Positions 1 through 11,099 of a DNA stretch of 64,000 nt are shown here, one piece after another. The translations under genes were made by a program, and so were the position numbers. Numbering within the stretch: position 1 is the stretch's first letter; every line of letters begins with the position of its first letter. The DNA lies in assembly GCA_002778195.1 (NCBI GenBank), contig PCDI01000006.1, forward strand, positions 1,245,950-1,309,949, written 5' to 3'. The notes below the pieces were generated by a model that saw nothing but the letters and a program-made list of their open reading frames with translations, searched no databases and had not been told where the DNA came from. This stretch comes from Raffaelea ambrosiae. Its lineage: Eukaryota; Ascomycota; Sordariomycetes; Ophiostomatales; Ophiostomataceae.

Positions 1-796
1 CACAAGGCTGCAGCTGGTATGACTAGTGGGGGTGGATGGTGGTCGGATGAGAGAATGGCACGCCGTCTGGCCGCACGTTTGTTGCCTCGAGATAACGAGA
101 AAAACACAGACCGGGGCAACAAACAAAAGACAAAGAAGACCCCGTCATGGCGACCCTGGGGCACGAGAAGGGAACAAGAGTCTGCTGCGCGGCCAGTCGT
201 CTCCGTCACCGTCCGAGCGGAGGAGCTCTCGGTTCGCCGACAGAACGACATGGGCCTGTATGAAAGCCTGAGTGGGTGGGGAATTGTCCTGCAGTTGGAG
301 TCTCTTAAATAGTAAGATATGGAAGAAGGTCTCTCCGAATAGGGACGCAGCTATAACGCCTTGGTTTAAAGGTCCATGACTCTTCATTTTGAATTTTGTA
401 GGCTGTTATTACTATTTGCGTTCTGTAGTATGGTGGTAGTCTAAAAATATCCGATCACTCCTGCCACGTGAATTTTTTCTGCCTCTGTGGCCGAGCCGTA
501 CCTCAACTTTAACAACGAAGAGCAGCTTCACGAGCGATTTATACGTAACAAAAACAGTCTAGATAGAAAAGAAAGTACCGAATTTTCATATCTGTATACC
601 AACCCCGTGCACGGCGCACCGCGGCAAGTCTGTGCGGGACTAAATCAATGAGGTGGTTCATTTTCTCCCAAGGGACCGCCTACTCACACTCCTTAACTGC
701 CCGCTCAAAAACCTCAATTTTATCTGGTGATTTGTATTTTGTCGCGTCAAAGCATTTTGATTGGTTTTTTCTCTGCCTCCGGCATTGCGCTCTAGG
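1..796. other. Left-edge interval without a supported gene
   Basis: Mixed-composition sequence with only short open frames on both strands and no recognisable domain or splice pattern. It lies downstream of the stop codon of the minus-strand HET gene, so the part next to 797 probably includes that gene's 3' untranslated region. Confidence 0.5.
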
Positions 797-2859
797 CTAC
801 ATTAGAGCTAACCGGTGTCCTGTGGCCGTCTCCCAACCGGCTAAGCCAGGGTGGTGGCCGATACCGATCCTGGTATATGCGTCTGGCCTCTGCGAATCCG
901 CTCTCAAAATAAGAAACCAAACCTCACGATTTCTAGAGGGGGTGTGCCTTCTCCCCTCGATGGACCTTCTTCCCTTGATGGACCCTCTTCCCTTGATGGA
1001 CCTTCTTCGTCTCGCGGAGGATGTGTCCTGCGCCTCCGTATCCGGCTCCTCAACAAAAGTGTGAAGTCGAAGCGCGAAAAAAAGGTCAGAGCTTTGCGTG
1101 TGATGTATCTGGGGTTCGCAGTCGCAACGTCCATTCTCCCAACAAGTTTGGGCCTGGTCTGATCCCAAGTCGAGCACTCCCTCCGTCTCGTCTAGGTCTA
1201 GAGTGAATTTCCAGACTCTTTGGATCTGCGGTCGTACATATCCAACAAGACGCTTGTCATTGAAAATCCCTTTACGGGCTACTTGGACAGGCAGCAAAGG
1301 ACCTTTGAGTATGAGAACATTTCCGTCCAGTTGTTCAGATTCGTACTCGGTGTCGTAAACCTTGGAATCTTCTCGGAAAGTCACGGATGGATGGAACACA
1401 AAAGAGACCGGACCACCAACGAAAGCCCAAGACCACGTGGGGGCGCCACCAATCGCTTTGTATCCGTGCGGAAGTTTTGTCGAAAATGTCTCCCAGGACA
1501 GTCCGTCAAGCATGTTGCTCTGCCATATCCCATTCAACAGTCGATCTTGCGTTCTCTCCGCAATCATGTCTGCTAAGGCGGAGATAGCCACGAGCTTGTT
1601 TGTCCTTGGATCGAGGACAGCTCTGTAAGAGTAGTCTTCCACGATTTTATTCCAGAGCGATACGTGGTTCTCGATCCGGGCGCCATTTTGCCCGCTGTTC
1701 TTTCTGATTTGAAGGAAAGGGTCAGAGGGTGCGAAACGCTTCCTATGAGTACAGTCGCACCGGTAACGACAGTTGCATTCCCACCAAATCTCGGCTCGGT
1801 AGAACAGAAGTCTGCGATTGGAAGCAAGATATTCTTGGAGACACCATCCCCGAGTACCCAACACACAAGTTGATCTCTGGCCTGTTGGCGCTGTATGATG
1901 GTGACTAGAGTCATCAGGGTGTAGGCTTTCGAAGTCAGCCGCATAGGTTCCGGATCCGAATTTGCAATCATGCAAAAACCCCGCCGTACAACTACTTGCG
2001 TCTTGGGCATAGATGGTGAGACAGGATTGTGCATAGGTATCCTTCATTTTCGACGCTTCGTTGTTCCAGTCCTCCAACGCCTCTTTGTCGTTTTTCAACC
2101 GTACGTTATCTCTCGCCTGGATAATGCACAAACTGTCCACCCATAGGTATCGTATGCGAAATACCCGGCAAACCTCGACTGCGTCGATAATAGTCTGTGG
2201 CAAAGTATCCAGCTCGATTGACTCGAGATGTCGCTTAAAGTTGTCCATCGTCGTCCGCACAATACTCTCCTTTTCCACCCCCCATCGGTAGCTGAGGCAG
2301 GCGAATCGGTATTTGCATGGACCTAGCGCCTGATCTACCTCGACGAGTCGGATTTTCTTGGACTTCATTTTCCCGAGTTGCAGTAGTCTGCGTGGCAGAG
2401 GGGCCTTCTCGGTAGGCCTGCACGCACGGTCGCGATGGACACATCTGTCATACCAAGCTTTTGCCCGGTAAAGAGCCTTCCTTTGAACCACACGCTTCCC
2501 TGTCCGATGTCAATTGTCGGCACAAATAAATTCATCTTCAGCGTGCAGCGGAGCAATTTCATACCTCGGACTTGGTCGACATAGAAGTGCCCAATGGACG
2601 TAGAACTTGTACCCTCGAATAGGGTAGGAACTCCGTTTGCGTCCAGTCCGATCCATTTTCGGCTTCGGTCATTCAGCGTCCACCCAGCTCGGGCCTCTTG
2701 CACGGCCGCAATCGTCCTCCTGCAAAGTTCGCATTCATCGGCGTCATCGTAAACGATGGGCCCTATCGGACCTGTACAATTGAGATATGTCTCTAGGGGC
2801 TCCGGGCTCACTCCGGTACGCCGGTCCTTTAAAATCCTACTAGGGCAAAAAAACACCAT
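797..2859 (-). CDS. HET-domain (heterokaryon incompatibility) protein, probably frameshifted
   Basis: HET domains act in fungal nonself recognition and trigger cell death when incompatible hyphae fuse. The three usual blocks are visible in the main frame (2491 down to 797): FACLSYRWG; then TLPQTIIDAVEVCR followed by LWVDSLCIIQ; then the A-S-K-M-K-D-T-Y-A block, and later RGWCLQEYL with I-W-W-E-C. A W-x3-C-x3-H-x3-C segment precedes the first block, as is usual. The likely N-terminus, with an E-C-E-L-C motif, starts at an ATG at 2859 but lies in another frame. The two frames overlap at 2365-2491, and the shift falls around 2470-2500. No intron of normal size fits there, so I read a one-base frameshift or a sequence error. 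The C-terminus carries a short basic tandem repeat. The HET identity is secure; whether the gene is functional is not. Confidence 0.82.
959..1012. repeat. 18-bp tandem repeat, three copies, in the HET gene
   Basis: Three successive 18-bp units starting GATGGACC lie at 959-976, 977-994 and 995-1012, with one or a few mismatches between them. On the minus strand they keep the HET reading frame and encode a repeated basic motif of the type R-R-S-I-K-G near the C-terminus. Copy number could vary between strains without a frameshift. Confidence 0.8.
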
Positions 2860-5800
2860 GTCGGGTAGGCAACAGATCGTTAGCAGGGTAGCTAGTTTGC
2901 ATGAAAAAAGTGGTTCATTTCACTGGGATCGGCCCGGAGGGGTCAAGGGAGGGGAAATTCGTCGAATCTCTTAAAAATCTAGCCTTCTGACAAGTGTCTG
3001 ACGCGTGCCCCACTTACCCATTCGAGCCGTCACCTTTATTATGTAAGTAAAGTCTATTTTCTTTCCCCTTTTCTTTATTTTTTTAATTTATTCTTTTCTT
3101 TTTCTTTTACACTAATACTCTTTTTACCGCCCTCGCTAAAAAAAATTACTATGTGAATAGTGCCTTCTCCTTACACTTTCTCTCACCTTCCCCTGAATTT
3201 TTCGTCCGTGCGCTACAGCTGTTAGTGTACACTATATAAACCTTATACAAACCCTTAACAACCCCCTTTTCCTGCGCTTTCGCCGCTCCTGCCGGCATGG
3301 CAGAGATGCACTGCGACGGCGCGCCGCCGGCGACGCCGGACGGCAGACCGCCGCCGAGCACTCTACCAGACCCTCAGTACACCGGAGCCCTTAGAGCTAC
3401 CTCACCTCATAACTTACAACGCTCGCGACACGCAAGCAACGAGCCGGTAGTTTTAATCGTCCTCCTTCGTTTGAGACCGAAGGCCACTCCCCGCTCTCGT
3501 CTCCCCTCGACACCCGAAAGCTTCGCCTCAGCGCTTATAACAACGGCTACTCAAGCTTAACACCATTTATAACTTTAAACGAACGCACTATAGGTCTTCG
3601 TAAAAGTAATAAACACGGCCGTATAAGCCCTCCCTTCGAGCCTTTTATAAGACGTTGTTAAAGCCGTAGTTACGGCTTTCGTTACGTACGCAGTTAAACG
3701 GCTTATACTTACGCTTCTTTTTACAAACTCCGCGTAACCCTCCTCTTATATAACGACTATAAAACGAGGGTAAACACTCGTACTTATTATTACCACGAAT
3801 AACTAATTATCGCCTCAGCTTTAAACGCGTTCTTTTAACGCGGCGTTAACTCTCGTTAAGCTGAACACGGTTAAGCGCTTTTTAATTTAATTAACCCTTG
3901 TAAAACTCTCGTTTAAACCACTTGTTTATTAATTACGTAATACCTTTATATAAATAGTAAACATTTAATAACGCGATATTCTTCGAATTATTAAAACCCG
4001 CACTAATTAAACTATTTACGACTTAAACTTAAATTACTTATAAACTATTTTTAACCTCTCTCCTTTAGCTTTAACTCGTTTAAAAGCTATTAACATTATT
4101 AAAAATATCTTTTAGTTTATTTACTTCGTTAACGACGTCCTTCGCAACTTATACAACCCTTAAACACTGTTTTCAAAACAAGCTTTAAAAATCATTATCG
4201 TAAAAATCACTTTTTTTATAAAGCTTACTCTCGTTAAAGTTATTTAAATAACTCGCTTAATATAAAACTCAACGTCTTTAATAACCTTTTAACTCGTTTT
4301 TTTTAAAGTTAAATCTTAGCTTTTTTACTTCTTTAAAAGTCGTTAAACACGCTTACTCGTTAAAAAAAAACTAATCCTTTATTATAACTTAAGTTATTAA
4401 AGCTATTATTAATTTAAACACTACGCTCGCGCGTTTAAATGTTTTAAATATAACGAAACTCTTATTAATCACTTTTTAAGCTTTTATAATAAACTATTAT
4501 AATACGTTAACTATTTCGCTTTTTATAAAATAGGTTACGAAAGCTGTTTAACCTAACTTATTTAATTAAACGATAAAACGGGTTTTTCGTTTAAAAAGGT
4601 TTTTAATGTAGTACGCCGTTATAACGCTTAAAAGCGAGTCGTTACGCTCTTAATAACCTTTATACAGCTTAACAATATAAATAATAGCTTCTCTTTTTTC
4701 GAAGGCTTTTTTAACACTTTTAACCCTTTAATAAACATAGTTTTTATTATTAAACTTCTTAACTTAAGCGTAAAAAGCTATATTAAAGTTAACGCTTTTA
4801 TAATATCCCCTTCAAACCCCGCGCTCACATAAGCTCCCTAAACTCGCTTACGTAACGTACGTTAAACCAAATCCCTTAACGTTAAAAGCCGCTCACTCGC
4901 TCTTCGGCTTTTATAAAAGTTATAATAAAAGCGTTACGTTATTTACACTAACTTTGTTAAAACTAATATACTACTACTAAACTTAAACACCTTTAACTCT
5001 TTAAATAACTAAAGACCTTTAAAAACTCTTCGTAAAGCAGCTTAATATAACTTAAGCTAACGTAAGTAGAAGTTAAGACGCGCATTTAACGCATTTAACG
5101 CTTTGTTATAACTACGAAATAAACGTAATTTACGTTTAAAAACCTTATACATTCGCCTCCTTTTACACTTAAAATCACTCGAAGTACGATACGTATAAGT
5201 TAAAAGTTATTTTTAAGACTACTTAAATACAGTCTTTATAAACCGGCTTAAAGTTTTAATTTACGTTCGTTTAAACCCTTTTATAACCGCTTTCGCTCTC
5301 TCGAATCCCCTCTTTCAAGATCTCCTTTAATTAAAGATTAATAGCTTATATATATTAAATCTCTACCGTTAACTCGACGATAATAGCTCTTTTAACTACT
5401 TACTAAATATATAACCCTTTAACGAGTACGTTATTAAAAGGGATTTTAACATTTGTAACCCTTACTTTAAACCAACTAACCGCTTTTATAACGAAGGAAA
5501 TAAGTTAGTTAAATGAGCAAACCGTAATAGCTTGTTATACACGGGCCGCGCCGAGGTCGCTACCTACGATAAAGGCCACGTTTTAAACCTGGTCCTCTTA
5601 AACATTCCAAGCATTAAAACTAACATAGCACTTTATTTAAACTCGGGCTTCGACTAGAAAACCCTCTTTATTTAAATCATTATTATAACTATAATCCTCC
5701 CCCTCTTTATATCACCGTATTCTTAAACACGCCCTCTTTTTATTTAAAGCTACTTTAACTACAAACCTCTCTTTACTATCTCTTTTATAATAACACCCTT

Positions 5801-7835
5801 TACGAAACGAAATAAACGCTTAAACGACTTAGTTACGCTTAGCTTTCGAAGACGCGATTCGCGCTACGAGATTAATAAAGTAATAAAAGAGTAAAGCTAC
5901 CTTTTAGTGAATAAAAGCCTATTAAAAAGCTTAAAACACTTATTATTAAACTATTAAACGCTATATAAAAAGCTATATTATATTAAAAGACGTATAAAAC
6001 GCTCGACGTATCTTTTACGTAACCATGCGAAGGTAGAAAAGAGATTATTAATAATAACGTATTAATTAATATACTAACGTATAATAACTCTACTTTATCG
6101 TTTAATAATATAAAGCCACTCTACGTTTTAAAGCCCCCCTTTTAACTATAAATAACACACTACTTTATATTATAGCTTAAAAAGCGAACGCTTTACGAAA
6201 TACCGTCTTTAATCGCTTTATAACGAATGATAATTTAAACTATAACCCTTTAAACCCCCTTAACTAATCATCCCCTTACTCCCTTTGAAAACACCCTATT
6301 TAAATCTTTATACCGGCGTTCCCTCAACTTTCATAACACTAAGCCTTATTTACCCCTACCTTAATACCCCGCCGATCCTCTCGCGGCTTAACCGTAACCA
6401 ACCTCTTTACTTTAACGTTTCTTTAACTTTTATAAAAATAAATTATTAATATAAAAAAGCTTAAAAACTATACGATTAAAGCTACGTCTACCTCTTTCAA
6501 GTGTAATAACGTGATAGTACGTTTTTTATAAACGGCTTAACCGCACGTTAAAGACTTCTTATTAAACCTTTTTTACGCTTACTTTACTATAAATCACTTT
6601 TCGCGCGATTAAAAGGATATTAAAGTGATAATGCTTTTAAAAGTGAGTAAAACTAACCAAACTTCACCCCGGTCTTAACGCTTTATTACTTTACTATTAT
6701 ATATTTTTAAAAAGTTTAAAAGACTTATTATACGACGACTGTTTTAAATAACACTATAACATAACCTTATTACTAAAAGACACGTAAGCGCACTGTTTAA
6801 ACGGTTAATAATAAACCTTCTTTTAATATTTACTCACGATATAAAAGCCGCGTTAGTTAAAAAGCACGAAGTGACTTTACTAACGGCCGACGTTTAAAAC
6901 GCTTTTAATATTCTCTTACTTTAACGGCTTTTAAAAAAAATATAAAAGAATGGTTAACCCCCGCCGTGCTTTACACTCTTATAATCTTTTTTAACGAAGC
7001 GTTAAATACGAGTTCGCTTTAAAAGCTATTAAACTAACTTTACGAACATATCGTATAACACGCTCTAAAGCTTACCACTATTCTTAATCCTCTTTACGTT
7101 ATATATAACGAACGCGCTTAAAATAAACCCTCACCTTTAAACTTATTACGTTAATAACTTTAACTTCTTTTAATCTTTTAAAAGCTTTACTAAAAACGTT
7201 CGTTTATTAAAACAAGACTTAAAAAAATTATTAATATAAAGAAAACGAAATAAAGTCGCTTTTATAATCGAAAAGTTCGCTTTAATTCATATCACCCGCC
7301 GTTAATATATAAATAATTCGTCTTTAAAACTAAGCGAGTTAACGATTACGCTAATCCCTTTAACCAACGATAACGCGCTTATACCGGGCTTACGCTAGTT
7401 AAGAGTCTGGTTAAATCGCTATTTTAAGTTTAAAAAACACGTTTTTAAACGCGTAAGTAAAGCCCTTCGCGTCGTTTAACACTTACGCTCGCTGTAAGCA
7501 CTTAATCGAGGGCTTTTAACGACTGTTATACGTTATATAATACTTATATACGTCCTCTTTTCCGCTTTATTCGAAGTAAAGGTTTAATACGTAGAAAAGC
7601 GTAAGCTAACGCGTAATCGAAGCTTAAAACGATTAAGCACGAAGGTTTTTACGTAAAAAAGATAATACATCGACTAAATCCAAAGCGTGATTTTAACGGC
7701 CGTTAAAGCAGTGCTCTTAATTTAACGCACCACCTTAAAGGCCACCTTCTTTTAAAACGCTAAACTCCTTTTAACGAAAGTAACACTTAAACAAGTAAAA
7801 AGGAGATAAGCTCTTCGAATTCAAATAATAGAAAT

Positions 7836-8051
7836 TATTAGCAAGTGTTTACTAACCACGGTGCACTCACGTGCACACGCTGCGCTAATTAGCTGGCTGA
7901 GCACTAAGCCCCACTTATTTATATATACAAAAACTCCTCTATGTTTGCCCCTATATATCTAAACTTTCAACCTACAACTTATCCTCTTTTTCTTCTAAAT
8001 AGTTTAGCCTTATACGGTGCTTAATGCAACTATTATATCTTACTTCTAACA
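7836..8051 (+). repeat. Copia left LTR (216 bp)
   Basis: Same length as the right LTR at 9197-9412 and aligns without gaps; the differences seen are transitions of RIP type. It is followed by a short G-G-T-T-A-T-rich stretch where a tRNA primer-binding site is expected, though the primer tRNA was not identified. Confidence 0.88.
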
Positions 8052-8487
8052 GGTTATAAGCCCGGGTGGCCGTAATCCTAATCTACCCCTTTTCTTTAAC
8101 GTATCGCACGCACTATTTTCAATTAATTTCAACCCCTTTAACGTACTATAACGCACCCCCCCTTTTTCGTTAGTTTAAGCGTTGGAAAAGCTTTGCTTTA
8201 AGCACCTCAACCGACTTCTTTTTTAGCTAGTAAACTTCATAACGACTAAGAGCTCTCAACAGCCCTTACAACCTTTTAGGAACGATCCCGACAAAGTACT
8301 CTTTAATTTCCCCAAGCTCACCACCAAGCCTTCCACCATGTTTGTCGTTAAAAAAACTATATCGTAAGGTACGTTAACCCGGGTCATAGAGATAGTAAGC
8401 CGAATCGATATCAAGCTTAAGAAAGCATATAAATAAGAGCGATAGAGCCGAAAGGTCAAGCAGTTAACTAAACTAACGGGATCAGCC

Positions 8488-8857
8488 TGTAAGGATATCG
8501 CGAGCCTGCTCGGATGCGTGCCTTGCGAGCAGCCTAAGCACGTGCGGGCAACCTGCCTAAGCACGTGCCACCCTCAGCAGGGCACGTGACTGTGCAGCCA
8601 GCGTAAGTCCGAAGGGAGGTGCGCCACGGAGCGCACGCACGGACCCCTGGGCGTGGCGCGGAGCTAGGGCTTCGTACGCGGCTTGAGGACGCTACGCACA
8701 AAGCCCCTTAGGAGCCCTCGATATAGCGAGGGCCTCCCACCCTTTTCGAAAAAAGGGGGATAAGATTTAGTTGTGTAATCTACGAGATCCTACCTTCGTT
8801 AATGAGATACCTCTACCTTCTGTAATCCTCTACCTGACTACAAGTACCACCCTAACA
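8488..8857 (+). repeat. Solo LTR of the Gypsy-2 family inside Copia, no target duplication
   Basis: This 370-bp sequence starts TGTAAGGATATCGCG and ends ACCACCCTAACA. It matches along its length the 371-bp LTR that terminates Gypsy-2 at 27868-28238. It is almost free of RIP changes, while the 27.9-kb copy has many. The 5 bp on the left (CAGCC) and right (TTAAG) do not match. The Copia sequence on either side is not contiguous either: 5' region on the left, C-terminal RNase H on the right. This fits deletion by recombination between two insertions of the same LTR family rather than a simple solo LTR. Confidence 0.85.
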
Positions 8858-9062
8858 TTAAGCTGGCTTAAAGCGACGTTTTTCACCCGCGGTTTAAGCA
8901 CTTCGATATTAAATATCACTTTTTTAGAGAGCGAGTTGAAGCAGGCCTACTTAACGTGGAGTACGTTGGTACGAAGGATTAATTGGCGGACGTATTCACT
9001 AAGCCCTTAGCCGGGGATCTCTTTACAAGCTTGATTGAGAAGCTTATAAAGCCGGTTAACCC
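8858..9062 (+). pseudogene. Copia RNase H C-terminal remnant
   Basis: The frame reads through the hallmark end of Ty1/Copia polyproteins: a K-H-F-D-I-K-Y-H-F block, then G-L-L-N-V-E-Y-V, then LADVFTKPL, then an S-L-I-E-K-L end before a stop. It is broken by at least two stops at expected Lys and Gln positions. It fixes the orientation and superfamily of the element at 7836-9412. The rest of gag-pol has been deleted. Confidence 0.85.
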
Positions 9063-9196
9063 GTGATATTTCTTTTGTTTAAATGTTATTATATTTCTTT
9101 TAAGCCTCACTAAAAAAGGAGGCTCTCTCTCTCTAGTTATTTAGAGGCTCTCGCGGTAGTTGCCGTTGTTTCACTACCACTGAGCTTTAGGGGGAG

Positions 9197-9412
9197 TGTT
9201 AGCAAGTGTTTGCTAGCCACGGTGCACTCACGTGCACACGCTGCGCTGATTGGCTGGCTGGGCACTAGGCCCCACTTATTTCTACATATAAAAGCTCCTC
9301 CGTGTTTGCCCCTATGTATCTAGACTTTCAACCTACAACCTATCCTCCTTTTCTTCCAGATAGTCTAGCCCTATACGGTGCTTAATGCAACTATCATATC
9401 TTACTTCTGACA
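9197..9412 (+). repeat. Copia right LTR (216 bp)
   Basis: Begins TGTTAGCAAGTG just after the tract GGGGGAG and ends CTTCTGACA, followed by the GAAAT duplication. It is less mutated than the left copy. Confidence 0.9.
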
Positions 9413-9885
9413 GAAATAAACCACCTTTTAATACGTAAAACGAACATCCCTTTAAATGTTCGAAGTAAAGAACACGGCCAGCCGTTACGTCGACGTACGA
9501 CGATATAACTATAAGCCGCTTCCTTTTCATCGTTTTTACGAATCTCCCTTTACCCACTTTACTTCTCGTAAAGTTATAAAGTAAACCCGATTTAAAGTAA
9601 ATTTAAAGATTAAGCCGCTAAGAGATTCCTTTAGTAAGAACTAGTAGTACCTTTGGACGATATTATTATATACTTTAACGGATTAAAATATATAATAAAC
9701 TAATAATAATATATTAAATATAGCTTTATAATATACTTTAACGACGAGATTATACGAACGAGCGAAAAACGTATTTATAAACAAACTTATATCTTCAACG
9801 CAAAAGCAGTGAAAGCGTTACGAATAACGTAAGCGGTTATAAAGATCGGCGTAAAAAAACGACTAAAAAGCCGTATATAACTACC

Positions 9886-11099
9886 AGTATGTGATTCCGC
9901 GTGAGAAAGCCGCCATTTTAAGCAGGAACCAGCCGCTCAAAATAGCAGCACTTCCACAACGCACAGACCAGCTAGAGTTCCCAAAATCGGGACGTGGCAT
10001 TCACCGCCTACAGTTTTCGTCCTCACCGGCCAACCGCAATGACTAATCGATCCCAAAGCGGCTACCGTCGTTACCGTTGAGAAACGAACACAAAAACGGC
10101 CCAGCCCGTCTGCTCACCGCTTGCTGTTTTCGTTTCTTCGTTTCTCCGACAATAACTCGCCTCCACGATCACTTGTAGTCCTCGACAATGCCTCTACGAA
10201 TACGCATAGCAACAAACGAACAAGCGGGGAAGCTGCCCTTAGAACAAGCCGCTGGAGGTCTTGTTCGTAGGAGTGGTGTAGTAGCGACCCTCGCGAAAGG
10301 AGAGATACCATATAGAGAGAGTCTATATCTGCTTGTATAACACGCTATATTAAGCTCCCAGTACAGGGGTATATATAGGAAGGTCTATTAACACTCTTGT
10401 CGTCGTAACCACCTCTTACCAATCTCGGCAAGCCCGAAAAGCAGAGGTCTGTTCATAAAAGACAGTTACAGAGATCAGGTTTTGTTTACGTACAACTGCG
10501 TCTTGTTCCCGGTTCCGGGCTGGATATAAGAGAACACGGCTCCTGCTAGATCCTTCTGCATCTTTGTCTGCTTTCGCTCCTCAACTCTTCTTTCCACACC
10601 CGTGCAAAACATGTCTCTTATATAAGGAATACCAAGACGGTGGTAGCAGCGCCGCAGCTTGCAGCCCTCTGCCTGGTCCCTAGGATATCCTACTCACATA
10701 CCGCCACAACAGATCGAGTCGCAGCTTGAGAATGACGTCAGTTCTGTTTCCAGCTCGGATGCCAGCTCTAACTAAAACCGAGACTTAAACAGCAGTTCGG
10801 TCTCGGAATCGGACTCAGAATCGGACTCAGAATCGGACTCAGAATCGGACTTAGAAACGGACTTTGATACGAACTTAAACACGGACTCGGATATCAGCCT
10901 GAACGTGGACGGTGATTCTCAAAACTCCCGGGGTTCCAACACTGTCTCGCGCCACCAGCAAGACTCAGTGGCCTTGCCTTTAATACAGCGTATTTTGTAG
11001 TACTGAGAGAAAAGGGCGACTATAGCCAACCGCAGCGACCGTACTAAAAAGATAATCAATGTTAAGCAGAAGAAATGAATACTATACGTCGGCAATAGA
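9886..11099 (+). other. Lightly mutated upstream region of the captain-like gene
   Basis: At about 9885 the sequence leaves LINE-A and becomes less TpA-rich. A TATA-like stretch lies near 10370-10378. From about 10611 a plus frame, interrupted by stops, encodes a Ser/Asp/Glu-rich low-complexity segment that may be the N-terminus or leader region of the downstream recombinase. The link to the recognisable exon at about 11100 needs a frame change, and I could not place an intron for it. No terminal repeat was seen at the boundary. Confidence 0.45.
10806..10853 (+). repeat. 12-bp tandem repeat, four copies
   Basis: Four consecutive copies of GAATCGGACTCA (the last with one change) encode an acidic E-S-D-S repeat in the plus frame upstream of the captain-like gene. 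Confidence 0.85.

Larger units (their letters stand above)
7836..9412 (+). mobile_element. Small internally deleted Copia element with intact target duplication
   Basis: Two 216-bp LTRs (7836-8051 and 9197-9412) begin TGTTAGC (RIP form TATTAGC in the left copy) and end CTTCTRACA. The 5-bp sequence GAAAT lies at 7831-7835 and again at 9413-9417, a perfect target-site duplication inside LINE-A. A G-rich polypurine tract (9189-9196) precedes the right LTR. The internal region is only 1145 bp. It holds an unresolved 5' part, a solo LTR of another family (8488-8857) and the C-terminal RNase H of a Copia polyprotein. The element cannot be autonomous. The left LTR carries many more C-to-T and G-to-A changes than the right one. 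Confidence 0.88.
3030..9885 (+). mobile_element. LINE-A: Tad1-like non-LTR retrotransposon, RIP-degraded, split by Copia
   Basis: Non-LTR element in plus orientation. An ORF1-like start with a Pro/Ala-rich N-terminus is at 3297. An endonuclease remnant near 5.54-5.70 kb keeps a G-H-V-L-N-L-V-L stretch followed by an N-S-G-F-D block. The reverse transcriptase at about 6.65-7.20 kb reads as T-H-D-I-K-A-A, then L-L-T-A-D-V, a degraded S-P-L-S-P-I-L-F block and Y-V-N-N where Y-V-D-D is expected. The RNase H part resumes after the Copia insertion, about 9.56-9.85 kb, with I-Y-x-D/N-G-x-K and an F-N-A-x-A motif. The 3' end characteristic of this family (seen at 36.0 and 46.1 kb) is missing, because the element stops at about 9885 where the recombinase region begins. 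The 5' boundary is inferred from the composition change. Confidence 0.75.
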
